From positions 1-64,000 of the forward strand of contig NZ_JARZAI010000027.1 of assembly GCF_029893355.1 (NCBI RefSeq): 64,000 nucleotides of DNA, given 5' to 3'. Below the pieces are notes generated by a model. That model made no database searches and was not told the origin of the DNA. It saw only the letters and a program-made list of their open reading frames with translations. Each line of letters opens with the position of its first letter. The first letter of the stretch is position 1. Source of the stretch: Kitasatospora sp. MAA4. Its GTDB lineage: Bacteria > Actinomycetota > Actinomycetes > Streptomycetales > Streptomycetaceae. The position numbers and the translations under genes are program-made. Below, piece after piece: positions 8,359 through 17,154 of the stretch.

Positions 8359-9312
8359 ATGAAGAGCGGTCAGGCGCTGGTGGCGGCGATCGACATCGGC
8401 GGGACCAAGATCGCTGGGGCTCTGGTGGGCGCGGACGACGGCGCGCTGCACCACCGCACCGAGCGGCCGACGCCGGCCAAGGCGGACGGCGAGGTGGTCC
8501 TCGACGTGGTCGCCGCGGTGCTGGCCGAGCTGGCCGCCTCGGCCGGCGGAGCGCACTGGGCGCGGGTGGCGCTGGTGGGCCTGGGCAGCGCCGGGCCGGT
8601 GGACGCGGTCCGCGGGACCGTCAGCCCGGTGAACATCCCCGGCTGGCGCGACTTCCCGCTGGTCGCGCGGGTGCGCGAACTCGCCGACGGCAGACCGGTG
8701 GTGCTGACCGGCGACGGTGTGGCGATGACCGCCGCCGAACACTGGCTGGGCGCCGCCCGCGGCTTCGACAACGCGCTCTGCATGGTGGTCTCCACCGGCG
8801 TCGGCGGCGGCCTGGTGCTGGGCGGCTCGCTCTACCCGGGGCCCTCCGGCAACGCCGGCCACATCGGCCACATCAGCGTGGACCTGGACGGCGACCCCTG
8901 CCCGTGCGGCGGGCGCGGCTGCCTGGAGGGGCTTGCCAGCGGGACGGCGATCGCCCGGCACGCGCGGGCGGCCGGCTGGCGCCCGGATCCGGCCGACGGT
9001 CCGGGCGCCGCCGCGGTGGCGGCCTCGGCCCGGGCGGGTGATCCGCGGGCGCTGGCCGCGTTCGCCCGGGCCGGACAGGCGCTGGCGGCGGGTATTGCGG
9101 CCACCGCGACCCTGGTCGAGCTGGACGTGGTGGTGATCGGTGGCGGCGTCGCCCAGGCGGGCGAGCTGCTGTTCGGGCCGCTGCGGGCGCAGTTGGCGCA
9201 GTACGCGACGCTGAGCTACGTGCGCGGCCTGCGGGTCTGCCCGGCGGAGCTGGCCACCGACGCCGGTCTCGTCGGTGCCGCGGCCGCTGCTCTGCGAGTG
9301 GCGGCGAGGTGA
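8359..9312 (+). CDS. ROK family sugar kinase
   Basis: A 317-residue ROK protein, probably a glucokinase or related hexose kinase using ATP. The ATP-binding motif DIGGTKIAGALVG is at the N-terminus, STGVGGGLVL follows near residue 145, and the zinc-binding ROK signature with GHISVD and CPCGGRGCLEGLASG is present near 170-198. No DNA-binding domain precedes it, so it is a kinase rather than a regulator. I chose the ATG at 8359, with GGAG upstream, over a frame start at 8251 that would give a 36-residue unrelated extension. It lies divergent from the FHA gene. Confidence 0.9.
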   Translation: MKSGQALVAAIDIGGTKIAGALVGADDGALHHRTERPTPAKADGEVVLDVVAAVLAELAASAGGAHWARVALVGLGSAGPVDAVRGTVSPVNIPGWRDFPLVARVRELADGRPVVLTGDGVAMTAAEHWLGAARGFDNALCMVVSTGVGGGLVLGGSLYPGPSGNAGHIGHISVDLDGDPCPCGGRGCLEGLASGTAIARHARAAGWRPDPADGPGAAAVAASARAGDPRALAAFARAGQALAAGIAATATLVELDVVVIGGGVAQAGELLFGPLRAQLAQYATLSYVRGLRVCPAELATDAGLVGAAAAALRVAAR

Positions 9313-9493
9313 AGCTGTCGGTGACGTTGCGTCAGCAGGCTTGAGACGTCGGGCAGAACGGGTACCACCGGGGTGGTGCCGGACCGCCGGTGCGTGGGGG
9401 TGACTCGGCCAGGCCGGGCGGTTCCGCGCGCGGGCGGGCCCGCCCACCACCCGGCGCGAACGGTGCCGGGGACGCCCGAGGTCAGGGGAAGTC

Positions 9494-10555
9494 GTGATCG
9501 TCTGGGTCAACGGGACATTCGGTGCGGGCAAGACCAGCGCCTGCCGGGAGCTGGTCGAACTGCTGCCCGGGAGCACACTCTACGATCCGGAGCAGGTCGG
9601 CTCCGCGCTGCGCAGACTGCTGCCCCGGGAACGGCTGGACCAGGTCGGCGACTTCCAGGACCTGCCGTCCTGGCGCCGACTGGTGCCGGAGGTGGCGGCG
9701 GCGATGCTGGCGGAGGTGCCCGGGCCGCTGGTGGTGCCGATGACCTTGCTGCGGGAGGACTACCGCGACGAGATCTTCGGCAGACTGGCGACCCGCGGAC
9801 TCAGCGTGCACCACTTCGTGCTGCACGCTGAGGAAACGATCCTGCAGGAGCGCATCGAGCGGAGCGAGGAGTTCCCCGGCGACGGCGAAGCGAGCGAGCG
9901 GGTACGCGCCTGGCGCCGGGGCCACCTGCCCGCCTACCGTGCGGCGCAGCCCTGGCTGCACCGGGACGCGCACGTCGTGCGGACCGACCACCTGACGCCC
10001 CGCCAGACGGCCGAGGCGCTGGTCGCCCTGGTCAAGGAGGGCGCCGGCCGCTGCCCGATCGTGCGCAGCGCGGCCGGCGCCGGCGACACCGTCGCCGCGG
10101 CGGTGCTCTTCTTCGACGAGCAGGACCGGGTGCTGCTGGTCGACCCGGTCTACAAGCCCGCCTGGGAGTTCCCGGGCGGCGTGGTCGAGCAGGGCGAGGC
10201 GCCGACCAGCGCCGCCGTCCGGGAGACCGAGGAGGAGCTGGGACTGCGCCTGGACCCCGGCCTGCTGCGGCTGCTCGCGGTGGACTGGGAGCCGCGGATC
10301 GGCCAGCGGCGCGGCGGCATGCGGCTGGTCTACGACGGTGGGCGGCTGACCGCGGCCCAGCGCGCGGACCTGCGGCTGCCCCCGGACGAGTTGCGCGCCT
10401 GGCGGTTCGTCACCCTGGACGAGGCACGGTCGCTGCTGACGGACGGCCGGTTCCGCCGCCTGAGCGGCGCGCTGCAGGCGCGCGTCCTGGGTGAGCCGCG
10501 CTACCTGGAGGCCGGTCGCCCGGCCGCCCTCGGCCCGGCCGCCCACCGTCCCTGA
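9494..10555 (+). CDS. P-loop kinase domain fused to a Nudix hydrolase
   Basis: A 353-residue two-domain protein. Residues 1-190 form a P-loop NTPase with Walker [10 protein letters not shown] (Lys13), a DPEQVG strand and an arginine-rich lid (RVRAWRRGH), like small-molecule kinases. Residues 195-330 are a Nudix domain; the Nudix box runs 229-251 with Glu235, Arg243, Glu244, Glu247, Glu248, and has Thr245 where a hydrophobic residue is usual. Nudix enzymes hydrolyse nucleoside diphosphates linked to another group. The fusion suggests a nucleotide or cofactor salvage or repair step in which phosphorylation and pyrophosphate hydrolysis are coupled; the substrate is unknown. GTG start with AGGGGAAG upstream. 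Confidence 0.88.
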   Translation: MIVWVNGTFGAGKTSACRELVELLPGSTLYDPEQVGSALRRLLPRERLDQVGDFQDLPSWRRLVPEVAAAMLAEVPGPLVVPMTLLREDYRDEIFGRLATRGLSVHHFVLHAEETILQERIERSEEFPGDGEASERVRAWRRGHLPAYRAAQPWLHRDAHVVRTDHLTPRQTAEALVALVKEGAGRCPIVRSAAGAGDTVAAAVLFFDEQDRVLLVDPVYKPAWEFPGGVVEQGEAPTSAAVRETEEELGLRLDPGLLRLLAVDWEPRIGQRRGGMRLVYDGGRLTAAQRADLRLPPDELRAWRFVTLDEARSLLTDGRFRRLSGALQARVLGEPRYLEAGRPAALGPAAHRP

Positions 10556-10577
10556 ACGAGTACGGCAGGATGGGAGC

Positions 10578-11351
10578 GTGCCGTTCACCCTCAGCCACCC
10601 CGCCGCCGTCCTGCCGCTGCTGCGAGGGGTGCGCGGGCGCGGGCCGCTGATCGCCTCGGCGCTGGTCGCCGGGTCGATGGCGCCCGACGTGCCGTACTTC
10701 GCCGCCTCGCTGCGCCCCGGGGCGTACCGGCACGGCGTGCTGACGCACCGCTGGTGGGCGGTGCCCACGGTCGACGTCGCGATCGCGGGGGCGCTGGTGG
10801 CGGGCTGGTACGGGGTGCGGGTGCCGCTGCTCGCTCTGCTGCCCGACCGCTGGGCGGCGGCCGCCGACGCGGCCACCGCGCCGTCCGTGCGGTGGCCGAG
10901 TCGCGGGGAAGCGGCCGCGTTCGCGCTCTCCGCCGCCGTCGGGGCGGCCACCCACGTGGGCTGCGACGCCTTCACCCACCAGGGCCGGGCGGGTGTGCGG
11001 CTGCTGCCGGCGCTGAACCGGGAGGTGGCGGGGGTGCCGCTGTGCACCGTGCTGCAGTACGGGATGTCGGCGCTCGCGCTCGGCGGTCTCGGCCGCTACC
11101 TGGCCCGGGAGTTGCCTCCCTCGCAGGGGCTGCCGCCGCGGGCGGTCGGCGGCCGTAGTGCCGGGCGGCGTCTGCTCGGCCTCGCCGCCGCGCTGGGCGC
11201 CGCCCACCGGGTCGCCCGTTCGACGCAGGTCCGCGGGCCCGGGCAGCCGCGCAGCCCGATCGAGGACGTCTGCTTCGGCGCCGGCGCCGGGACGGCGGCC
11301 GGGGCGGTCCTGCTGGCGGCGGCCCGGCACCTGGCCGACCCGCCCCGGTAG
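10578..11351 (+). CDS. DUF4184 family membrane protein
   Basis: A 257-residue hydrophobic protein matching DUF4184. It opens with PFTLSHPAAVLPL, followed by ASALVAGSMAPDVPYF (residues about 24-39) and AATHVGCDAFTH, where histidines and aspartates could bind a metal as in metal-dependent membrane hydrolases. About five hydrophobic segments are visible, so it is an inner-membrane protein. Function is unknown. The GTG at 10578 follows the Nudix gene by 22 bp, so the two may be co-transcribed; the gene is convergent with the M20 dipeptidase, whose stop abuts its own. Confidence 0.82.
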   Translation: MPFTLSHPAAVLPLLRGVRGRGPLIASALVAGSMAPDVPYFAASLRPGAYRHGVLTHRWWAVPTVDVAIAGALVAGWYGVRVPLLALLPDRWAAAADAATAPSVRWPSRGEAAAFALSAAVGAATHVGCDAFTHQGRAGVRLLPALNREVAGVPLCTVLQYGMSALALGGLGRYLARELPPSQGLPPRAVGGRSAGRRLLGLAAALGAAHRVARSTQVRGPGQPRSPIEDVCFGAGAGTAAGAVLLAAARHLADPPR

Positions 11352-12725
11352 CTACCCCCGCGCGGCCCAGGCCTGCGCGTAGCCCCGCAGGAAGAGCGCC
11401 TCGGCGAGCGACATCGACTCCAGCTCCGCCGGGTCCACGCTCTCGTCGACCGCGTGGATCTTGGTGCTCGGCTCCTCCACGCCGATCAGCACGATCTCCG
11501 CCTGCGGGTAGAGCGTGCGCAGCGTGTTGCAGAGCGGGATCGATCCGCCCATGCCGGAGACCGCCATCTCGACCCCGTAGGCCTGCTGCATCGCCGCGCC
11601 CAGCGCCTCGTACGCCAGACCGCTGGTGTCGGCGCGGAACGCCTCGCCGCTGCCCGTCGGGGTGATGGTGACCTGCGCGCCCCACGGGGTGGCCTCCACC
11701 AGGTGGGCGGTCAGCGCCTCCAGCGCCGTGGCGGTGCCGATGCCCGGCGGCACCCGCAGGCTGACCACGGCCTTGGCGCGGGCCTGGACCGAGGAGGTGG
11801 CGCCGGACACCGACGGGGCGTCGATCCCGAGCACGGTCGCCGCCGGGCGTGCCCACAGCCGGTCCGCCACGCCGTCGGTGCCGATCAGCCGCACGCCGTC
11901 CAGCACCGCGGCGTCGGCCCGGAAGCGCTCGGCCGGGTAGGCGACGCCGGACCAGTTCCGGTCGCACTCCAGGCCCTTGATCGTGGTGGCGCCGTGCTCG
12001 TCGTGCAGCGTGCCGAGGATCCGGACCAGCGCGAGGAGCGCGTCGGGCGCCGCGCCGCCGAACTGGCCCGAGTGCAGGTTGCCGGCCAGCGTGGCGACCT
12101 CGACCTCGACCTCGACGATCCCGCGCAGCATGGCGGTGGCGGTCGGCAGGCCGGCCGCGAAGTTGCCCACGTCGCCGATCACGATGGCGTCGGCCGTCAG
12201 CAGCTCGGGGTGGGCGGTGGCGTACTGCTCCAGACCGCCGGTGCCCTGCTCCTCGGAGCCCTCGACGATCACCTTGAGCCCGACCGGCAGCGCCTCGCCG
12301 TAGGTGGCTCGCAGCGCCCGCAGGGCCGTCAGGTGCATCAGGATGTTGCCCTTGCAGTCCGCCGCGCCGCGCCCGTACCAGCGCCCGTCACGTTCCGTCA
12401 GCTCGAACGGCGGGGTCTGCCAGGCGGCCTCCTCCAGCGGCGGCTGCACGTCGTAGTGCGAGTAGAGCAGCACGGTCGGCGCGCCCTGCGGACCGGCGAG
12501 CTCGCCGTAGACCGACTGGGTGCTGTCCGGGGTGTCCAGCAGCCGAACGCCCGTCAGGCCCTCCGCGGCGAAGGCGTCCGCGACCCAGCGGGCCGCTGCC
12601 TGGCACTCCTCGACGGGGAACTGGCGCGGGTCCGCGATCGAGCGGTGGGCCACCAGCTCCGCCAGGTCGGTCTGCGCACGGGGCATCAGGGAGCGGACGG
12701 TGGCCGCGAGGTCCTGCGGGGACAT
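11352..12725 (-). CDS. M20 family metallopeptidase (dipeptidase)
   Basis: A 457-residue M20/M25/M40 peptidase, normal length for the cytosolic non-specific dipeptidase branch. Metal and catalytic residues are visible: SHYDVQPP (His and catalytic Asp), RGAADCKGN (bridging Asp), EGSEEQGTGG (catalytic base Glu and metal Glu), GDVGNF and a C-terminal KIHAVDESV (metal His). The dimerisation domain with LHSGQFGGAAPD sits in the middle. It would hydrolyse dipeptides using two zinc ions. Single gene, divergent from the geranylgeranyl-reductase-family gene across a short region carrying a 21-bp-spaced direct repeat. Confidence 0.93.
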   Translation of the reverse strand: MSPQDLAATVRSLMPRAQTDLAELVAHRSIADPRQFPVEECQAAARWVADAFAAEGLTGVRLLDTPDSTQSVYGELAGPQGAPTVLLYSHYDVQPPLEEAAWQTPPFELTERDGRWYGRGAADCKGNILMHLTALRALRATYGEALPVGLKVIVEGSEEQGTGGLEQYATAHPELLTADAIVIGDVGNFAAGLPTATAMLRGIVEVEVEVATLAGNLHSGQFGGAAPDALLALVRILGTLHDEHGATTIKGLECDRNWSGVAYPAERFRADAAVLDGVRLIGTDGVADRLWARPAATVLGIDAPSVSGATSSVQARAKAVVSLRVPPGIGTATALEALTAHLVEATPWGAQVTITPTGSGEAFRADTSGLAYEALGAAMQQAYGVEMAVSGMGGSIPLCNTLRTLYPQAEIVLIGVEEPSTKIHAVDESVDPAELESMSLAEALFLRGYAQAWAARG

Positions 12726-12776
12726 GGGTGACTCCTGAGGTGCTTGAGATCTTCACGTCGAGCATAGGCGGGCACG

Positions 12777-12814
12777 GCGCACTCACAGGTTTGCGAAGCG
12801 CACTCACAGGTTTG
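12777..12814. repeat. two 17-bp direct repeats, 21-bp period
   Basis: GCGCACTCACAGGTTTG occurs twice without mismatch, at 12777-12793 and 12798-12814, four bases apart. The 21-bp spacing is two helical turns, so two protein subunits could bind the same face. It lies in the promoter gap between the divergent dipeptidase and flavoprotein genes. Confidence 0.8.
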
Positions 12815-12861
12815 GTGGCGGGGCGCCGGGTGCGCCGACGCGCCGCATAGGATTGCTTGAC

Positions 12862-14151
12862 GTGACAGATTCCGGAAGCCCACGCGATCCCAGCCTGCCC
12901 GTCGAGCCCGGCATGCCCGGCTTGCCTGTCGAGCCGAGCCTGCCCGACGCCGATCCGCTGGACGGTGTTTGGGACGTCGTGGTGGTGGGCGCCGGTCCGG
13001 CCGGCTCCTCGGCCGCGCACGCCGCGGCGGCCCACGGCCGTCGGGTCCTGCTGCTCGACAAGGCCGAGCACCCCCGCTACAAGACCTGCGGCGGCGGGAT
13101 CATCGGTCCGTCCCGGGACAGCCTTCCGCCGGACTTCAAGATCCCCTTCCAGGACCGGGTGCACGCCGTGACCTTCGCGCTGGACGGGCGGTTCACCCGC
13201 ACCCGGCGCTCCAAGCGGATGCTGTTCGGGCTGGTCAACCGCAACGAGTTCGACCTGCGCCTGGTCGAGGCGGCCCAGAAGGCCGGCGCGGTGCTGGTGA
13301 CCGGGGTGACCGTCACGGGCGTCGAACAGCAGGGCGGTGAGCAGCGGGACGGCGAGGACCGCCGCCGCGCCGTCGCCGTGACGCTGGCCGACGGGCGCTC
13401 GGTGCAGGCCCGCGCGGTGGTCGGCGCGGACGGCAGCGCCAGCCGGATCGGCCGGCACGTCGGGGTGACGTTCGACCAGATCGACCTCGGCCTGGAGGCG
13501 GAGATCCCGGTGCCCGAGCGGGTCGCCCGGGACTGGGCGGGCCGGATCCACCTGGACTGGGGACCGCTGCCCGGCAGCTACGGGTGGGTCTTCCCGAAGA
13601 CCGAGTCCGGCACCCTGACGGTCGGCGTGATCTCCGCGCGGGGCGACGGCGAGCGCACCAAGCAGTACCTGGCCGACTACATCCGCCGGCTCGGCCTGGC
13701 CGGCTTCGAGCCGTCCGTGGAGTCCGGCCACCTGACCCGCTGCCGGACCGAGGACTCGCCGCTCTCCCGCGGCCGGGTCCTGGTGGCCGGCGACGCGGCC
13801 GGACTGCTGGAGCCGTGGACCCGCGAGGGCATCTCGTACGCGCTGCGCTCGGGCCGGCTGGCGGGCGAGTGGGCCGCCCAGGTGGCGGAGGCCACCAGCC
13901 CCACCGAGGTGCGCCGCCAGGCGCTGAACTACGCCTTCGCGATCAAGGCGGGCCTGGGCGTGGAGATGCGGGCCGGACGGGTGATGCTGGAGGCCTTCGA
14001 GCGGCGCCCGCACCTCTTCCACGCGGCGGTCTGCCTGGTCGCACCCGCCTGGCGGGCGTTCGCCCGCACCACGCAGGGGCAGACCACCTTCGCGCAGATC
14101 ATGCGGCAGTACGCGGCCGCGCGCCGGCTCGCCTCGCTGGCCTCGCGCTGA
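12862..14151 (+). CDS. geranylgeranyl reductase family FAD-dependent oxidoreductase
   Basis: About 429 residues. After a short proline-rich leader comes the Rossmann FAD site DVVVVGAGPAGSSAA, then HPRYKTCGGGI, VVGADGSASRIGR and a second FAD block VLVAGDAAGLLEPWTREGI. This matches the geranylgeranyl reductase family, which saturates isoprenoid double bonds of, for example, menaquinone or polyprenyl lipids. I prefer the GTG at 12862 with AGGA upstream; a TTG at 12853 is the alternative. The gene is single, with a hairpin terminator right after the stop. The substrate cannot be told from sequence. Confidence 0.88.
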   Translation: MTDSGSPRDPSLPVEPGMPGLPVEPSLPDADPLDGVWDVVVVGAGPAGSSAAHAAAAHGRRVLLLDKAEHPRYKTCGGGIIGPSRDSLPPDFKIPFQDRVHAVTFALDGRFTRTRRSKRMLFGLVNRNEFDLRLVEAAQKAGAVLVTGVTVTGVEQQGGEQRDGEDRRRAVAVTLADGRSVQARAVVGADGSASRIGRHVGVTFDQIDLGLEAEIPVPERVARDWAGRIHLDWGPLPGSYGWVFPKTESGTLTVGVISARGDGERTKQYLADYIRRLGLAGFEPSVESGHLTRCRTEDSPLSRGRVLVAGDAAGLLEPWTREGISYALRSGRLAGEWAAQVAEATSPTEVRRQALNYAFAIKAGLGVEMRAGRVMLEAFERRPHLFHAAVCLVAPAWRAFARTTQGQTTFAQIMRQYAAARRLASLASR

Positions 14152-14158
14152 CGGTCAG

Positions 14159-14180
14159 CCGTACTCCGTGGGGAGTACGG
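14159..14180 (+). terminator. terminator after the flavoprotein gene
   Basis: Perfect 9-bp stem CCGTACTCC/GGAGTACGG with a GTGG loop, 7 bp beyond the stop codon. Confidence 0.8.
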
Positions 14181-14237
14181 GTGACCACCTCCGTGGGGTG
14201 ACGACCCTCGCTCTCACGGTCGCCTAGCCTTCCGGAC

Positions 14238-15422
14238 ATGGACACTGAGAGCGGACGGCGGCGCCCACCCTGGGCCCGGGCGGGCCGGCCGCTGGTCTCC
14301 TCGGTGGCGATCGGCGTGCTGCAGGTGGTCGGCAGCACGGTGGCCGGCCGCCACCAGGCGGCCGACCGGGTGCCGCTGGACGCCCTCGGGTACGGGCTGC
14401 TCATCGCCGGGCCCGTCCTGCTGCTCCTGCGGCGGAGCAGACCGGTGCCGGTGGTGGCCGGTACCGCCGCGCTGACGCTGGCCTACCTGGCCGGCGGGTA
14501 CCCGTACGGCCCGGTGTTCGCGAGCTTCGCGGTGGCCTACTGCGCCGCCGTGCGCGGTGGCCACCGCACCGCCGCCTGGCTGAGCCTGGGCCTGCTCTAC
14601 GTCGGGTACCTGCTGTTCGCCTTCGTGCTGCCGGCCAGTTGGCTGCGCGGCCCGGCGGTGCACAGCGGCTGGTGGCAGGCCCTGGGGGTGACGGCGCTGG
14701 CGCTGCTGCTGGCCGCCGTGGCCGAGCTGATGCGCTTTCGCGGCGAGCAGTTCGCGGCGCGCCGGGCCGCCCGCGAGGAGGCGCAGCGCCGCCGGGCCGA
14801 CGAGGAGCGGCTGCGGATGGCCCGCGAGCTGCACGACATCCTCGCCCACAGCATCTCGCTGATCCACCTCCAGGCCGGCGTCGCGCTGGAGTTGATCGAC
14901 GAGCAGCCGGAGCAGGCCCGCACCGCGCTGATCACCATCAAGGCGGCCAGCAAGGAGGCGCTCGGCGAGATCCGGCAGGTGCTCGGCACGCTGCGCAACC
15001 CGGGCGCGCCGGCCCCGCGCAGCCCCGCGCCCGGGCTGGACCGGCTCGCCGAGCTGACGGCGCAGGCGGCGCACGCCGGGCTCGACGTCGCGGTGCGGGA
15101 GGTGGGCGGCACCCGCGAGCTGCCCACCGCTACCGGCCTGGCCGCGTTCCGGATCGTCCAGGAGGCGCTGACCAACGTGATCCGGCACTCGGTCGCCCGG
15201 CGCGCCGAGGTGCTGCTCGACTGGACGGCGCCGGACGCACTGACCGTCCAGGTCGAGGACCCGGGACCGGCCGGCGAGGCGGACGCCGGGGGCTCCGGCA
15301 CCGGCCTGGTCGGCATGCGCGAGCGCGTCACGGCCCTGGGCGGCACGCTGGAGGCCGGGCCGCGTGCGGGCGGCGGCTTCCGGGTGCGGGCCCGGCTGCC
15401 CACGGCGGAGGAGGGGCGATGA
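14238..15422 (+). CDS. two-component sensor histidine kinase (HisKA_3 type)
   Basis: A 394-residue membrane kinase. Residues about 18-165 contain five or six hydrophobic segments and little extracellular domain; a charged linker leads to the HisKA_3 dimerisation box RMARELHDILAHSIS with phospho-acceptor His199, and the ATPase domain follows with EALTNVIRHS and GSGTGLVGMRERV. It is the NarL-type partner of the response regulator that overlaps its stop (ATGA at 15419-15422). The small sensory part suggests detection within the membrane, for example cell-envelope stress, though the signal is not identifiable. Confidence 0.95.
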   Translation: MDTESGRRRPPWARAGRPLVSSVAIGVLQVVGSTVAGRHQAADRVPLDALGYGLLIAGPVLLLLRRSRPVPVVAGTAALTLAYLAGGYPYGPVFASFAVAYCAAVRGGHRTAAWLSLGLLYVGYLLFAFVLPASWLRGPAVHSGWWQALGVTALALLLAAVAELMRFRGEQFAARRAAREEAQRRRADEERLRMARELHDILAHSISLIHLQAGVALELIDEQPEQARTALITIKAASKEALGEIRQVLGTLRNPGAPAPRSPAPGLDRLAELTAQAAHAGLDVAVREVGGTRELPTATGLAAFRIVQEALTNVIRHSVARRAEVLLDWTAPDALTVQVEDPGPAGEADAGGSGTGLVGMRERVTALGGTLEAGPRAGGGFRVRARLPTAEEGR

Positions 15423-16096
15423 TCAGAGTGCTGCTGGCGGACGACCAGGTGCTGGTCCGGGCCGGCTTCCGGGCCCTGCTGGACGCCCAGCCGGACATCG
15501 AGGTGGTCGGCGAGGCCGGCGACGGCGCGACCGCCGTCGCCCTGGCGGCCGAACTGGCACCGGACGTGGTCCTGATGGACATCCGGATGCCCGGCGTGGA
15601 CGGCCTGGAGGCGACGCGCCGGATCGGCGACCGGGCGGAGCTCGCGGGCGTCCGGGTGGTGGTGCTGACCACCTTCGAGCTGGACGAGTACGTGTTCGAG
15701 GCGCTGCGTGCCGGCGCGGCCGGGTTCCTGGTCAAGGACACCGAGCCGGCCGATCTGCTGCGCGCCGTGCGGGTGGTGGCGGCCGGGGACGCGCTGCTCT
15801 CGCCCGGGGTGACCCGTCGGCTGATCGGCGAGTTCGCCGCCCGCTCCAGAGCGCCCGGCGAGCGGGCCGGTCCCTCGCTGACGGCCCTGGCGGCCCTGAC
15901 CGAGCGCGAGCGGGAGGTGCTGGCGCTGGTCGGGATGGGCCTGTCGAACGCCGACATCGCCCGCCGCCTGGTGGTCAGCCCGCTGACGGCCAAGACCCAC
16001 GTCAGTCGGGCGATGGTGAAACTGGGCGTCCGCGACCGTGCGCAGCTGGTGGTGCTGGCCTACGAGAGCGGGCTGGTGCGGCCCGGCTGGCTCTGA
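15419..16096 (+). CDS. LuxR/NarL family response regulator
   Basis: A 225-residue response regulator. The receiver domain has the acidic pair DD at 8-9, phospho-acceptor Asp54 in VLMDIRMPG, Thr in VVLTTFE and the lysine of GFLVKDTEP. The C-terminal LuxR helix-turn-helix is plain: LTEREREVLALVGMGLSNADIA followed by KTHVSRAMVKL. It is translationally coupled to the histidine kinase by a 4-bp overlap. No target genes are evident; the convergent gene downstream belongs to a different regulator. Confidence 0.96.
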   Translation: MIRVLLADDQVLVRAGFRALLDAQPDIEVVGEAGDGATAVALAAELAPDVVLMDIRMPGVDGLEATRRIGDRAELAGVRVVVLTTFELDEYVFEALRAGAAGFLVKDTEPADLLRAVRVVAAGDALLSPGVTRRLIGEFAARSRAPGERAGPSLTALAALTEREREVLALVGMGLSNADIARRLVVSPLTAKTHVSRAMVKLGVRDRAQLVVLAYESGLVRPGWL

Positions 16097-16103
16097 CGCC
16101 TGC

Positions 16104-17084
16104 TCAGCGCAGGAGCTCGTTGCCCAGCGGGCTGCGCAGGTAGAGCACCGAGCGGCCGTGCCGGGCGCGGGTGACCAGTCGGGTCTCCAGCAGGACGGTC
16201 AGGTGCTGGCTCACCGCCCCGGCCGTCACGCCGAGCCGCAGCGCCAGCTCGGTGGTGGAGACCGGCTCGTGCAGCATCGCCAGCAGCCGGGCCTTCGGGG
16301 CGCCCAGCAGGAGTTCCAGGGCCCGGGTGGTCGGTGGCGGGTCGAGTGCGCCCGCCATGGTGCCCTGGCCGCGGGCCGGATAGGTGATGGCCGGCGGCTG
16401 GTCGGCGCTGATCGAGGTGACCGCCCCGCGCGCGAAGCAGCTGGGCACGAAGACCAGGCCGCGCCGGTCCACCCGGACGTCCTCGTCCCAGGCGGTCCAG
16501 TTCCGGCGGATCGTCAGGACGCCGTCCGCCCACTGCAGGCGCGGGTCCAGCTCGGCGAACATCGTGGCGACCCCGTGCTGGGCCAGCGTGCGGGCGCGGT
16601 GCACGATGTCCGCCTCCAGCACGGACCGGGCGCGCGGCCACCAGGCGGGCGCCAGGCAGACGTCCCAGTACTCCTCGATCGAGTCGCAGATCTCCGCCAG
16701 CAGCCGCGCGGGATCGGCCAGTCCGGCCGCCAGCGGGGCCGGGAGCGCCCGGTCGTGCGGCAGGAAGGTCTGCTCCAGCTCGGCGCGCAGCCGTTCGGGC
16801 GCGCAGGCCCGGACCACCGCGAGCTCGGCCCGGAAGTCGGGGGACGGGCTGGTCGGGCGCGGCGTGAGGAAGTCCGGGACGTACCGGTTGGAGGAGACCA
16901 GCGAGCGGAGCAGCTCGGTGTCCAGCCGCTCGAAGTCCGGGCGGATCCGGCGGAACCACGGCATCTGCGCCGGGTAGATCCCCGGGTGCGTCCACATCCG
17001 GATGCTCAGCACCGCCTCGTGCAGCGGTGAGCAGGCGAACGAGGCCGAGGCGAGATCGGCGAGGCTGAGGTGGAACCGGTGCAT
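16104..17084 (-). CDS. ArsR-type winged-helix regulator with DUF5937
   Basis: A 326-residue regulator. The N-terminal two thirds resemble DUF5937 (MHRFHLSLADLASASFACSP and conserved Trp-rich stretches), and the C-terminus (about 245-320) is an ArsR-like winged helix with STTELALRLGVTAGAVSQHLTV and RHGRSVLYLRSPLGNELL. No cysteine metal-binding motif is seen in the helix, so it is not a classical metal sensor. It is divergent from an MFS transporter across 70 bp, a layout that usually means the regulator controls the transporter. Confidence 0.9.
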   Translation of the reverse strand: MHRFHLSLADLASASFACSPLHEAVLSIRMWTHPGIYPAQMPWFRRIRPDFERLDTELLRSLVSSNRYVPDFLTPRPTSPSPDFRAELAVVRACAPERLRAELEQTFLPHDRALPAPLAAGLADPARLLAEICDSIEEYWDVCLAPAWWPRARSVLEADIVHRARTLAQHGVATMFAELDPRLQWADGVLTIRRNWTAWDEDVRVDRRGLVFVPSCFARGAVTSISADQPPAITYPARGQGTMAGALDPPPTTRALELLLGAPKARLLAMLHEPVSTTELALRLGVTAGAVSQHLTVLLETRLVTRARHGRSVLYLRSPLGNELLR

Positions 17085-17154
17085 AACCGCCCTTCGATTG
17101 AGGTACAGACTAAATCAGTTCTCCCGGGGCGGGTCGACGCGCTGTGATCTCGTC

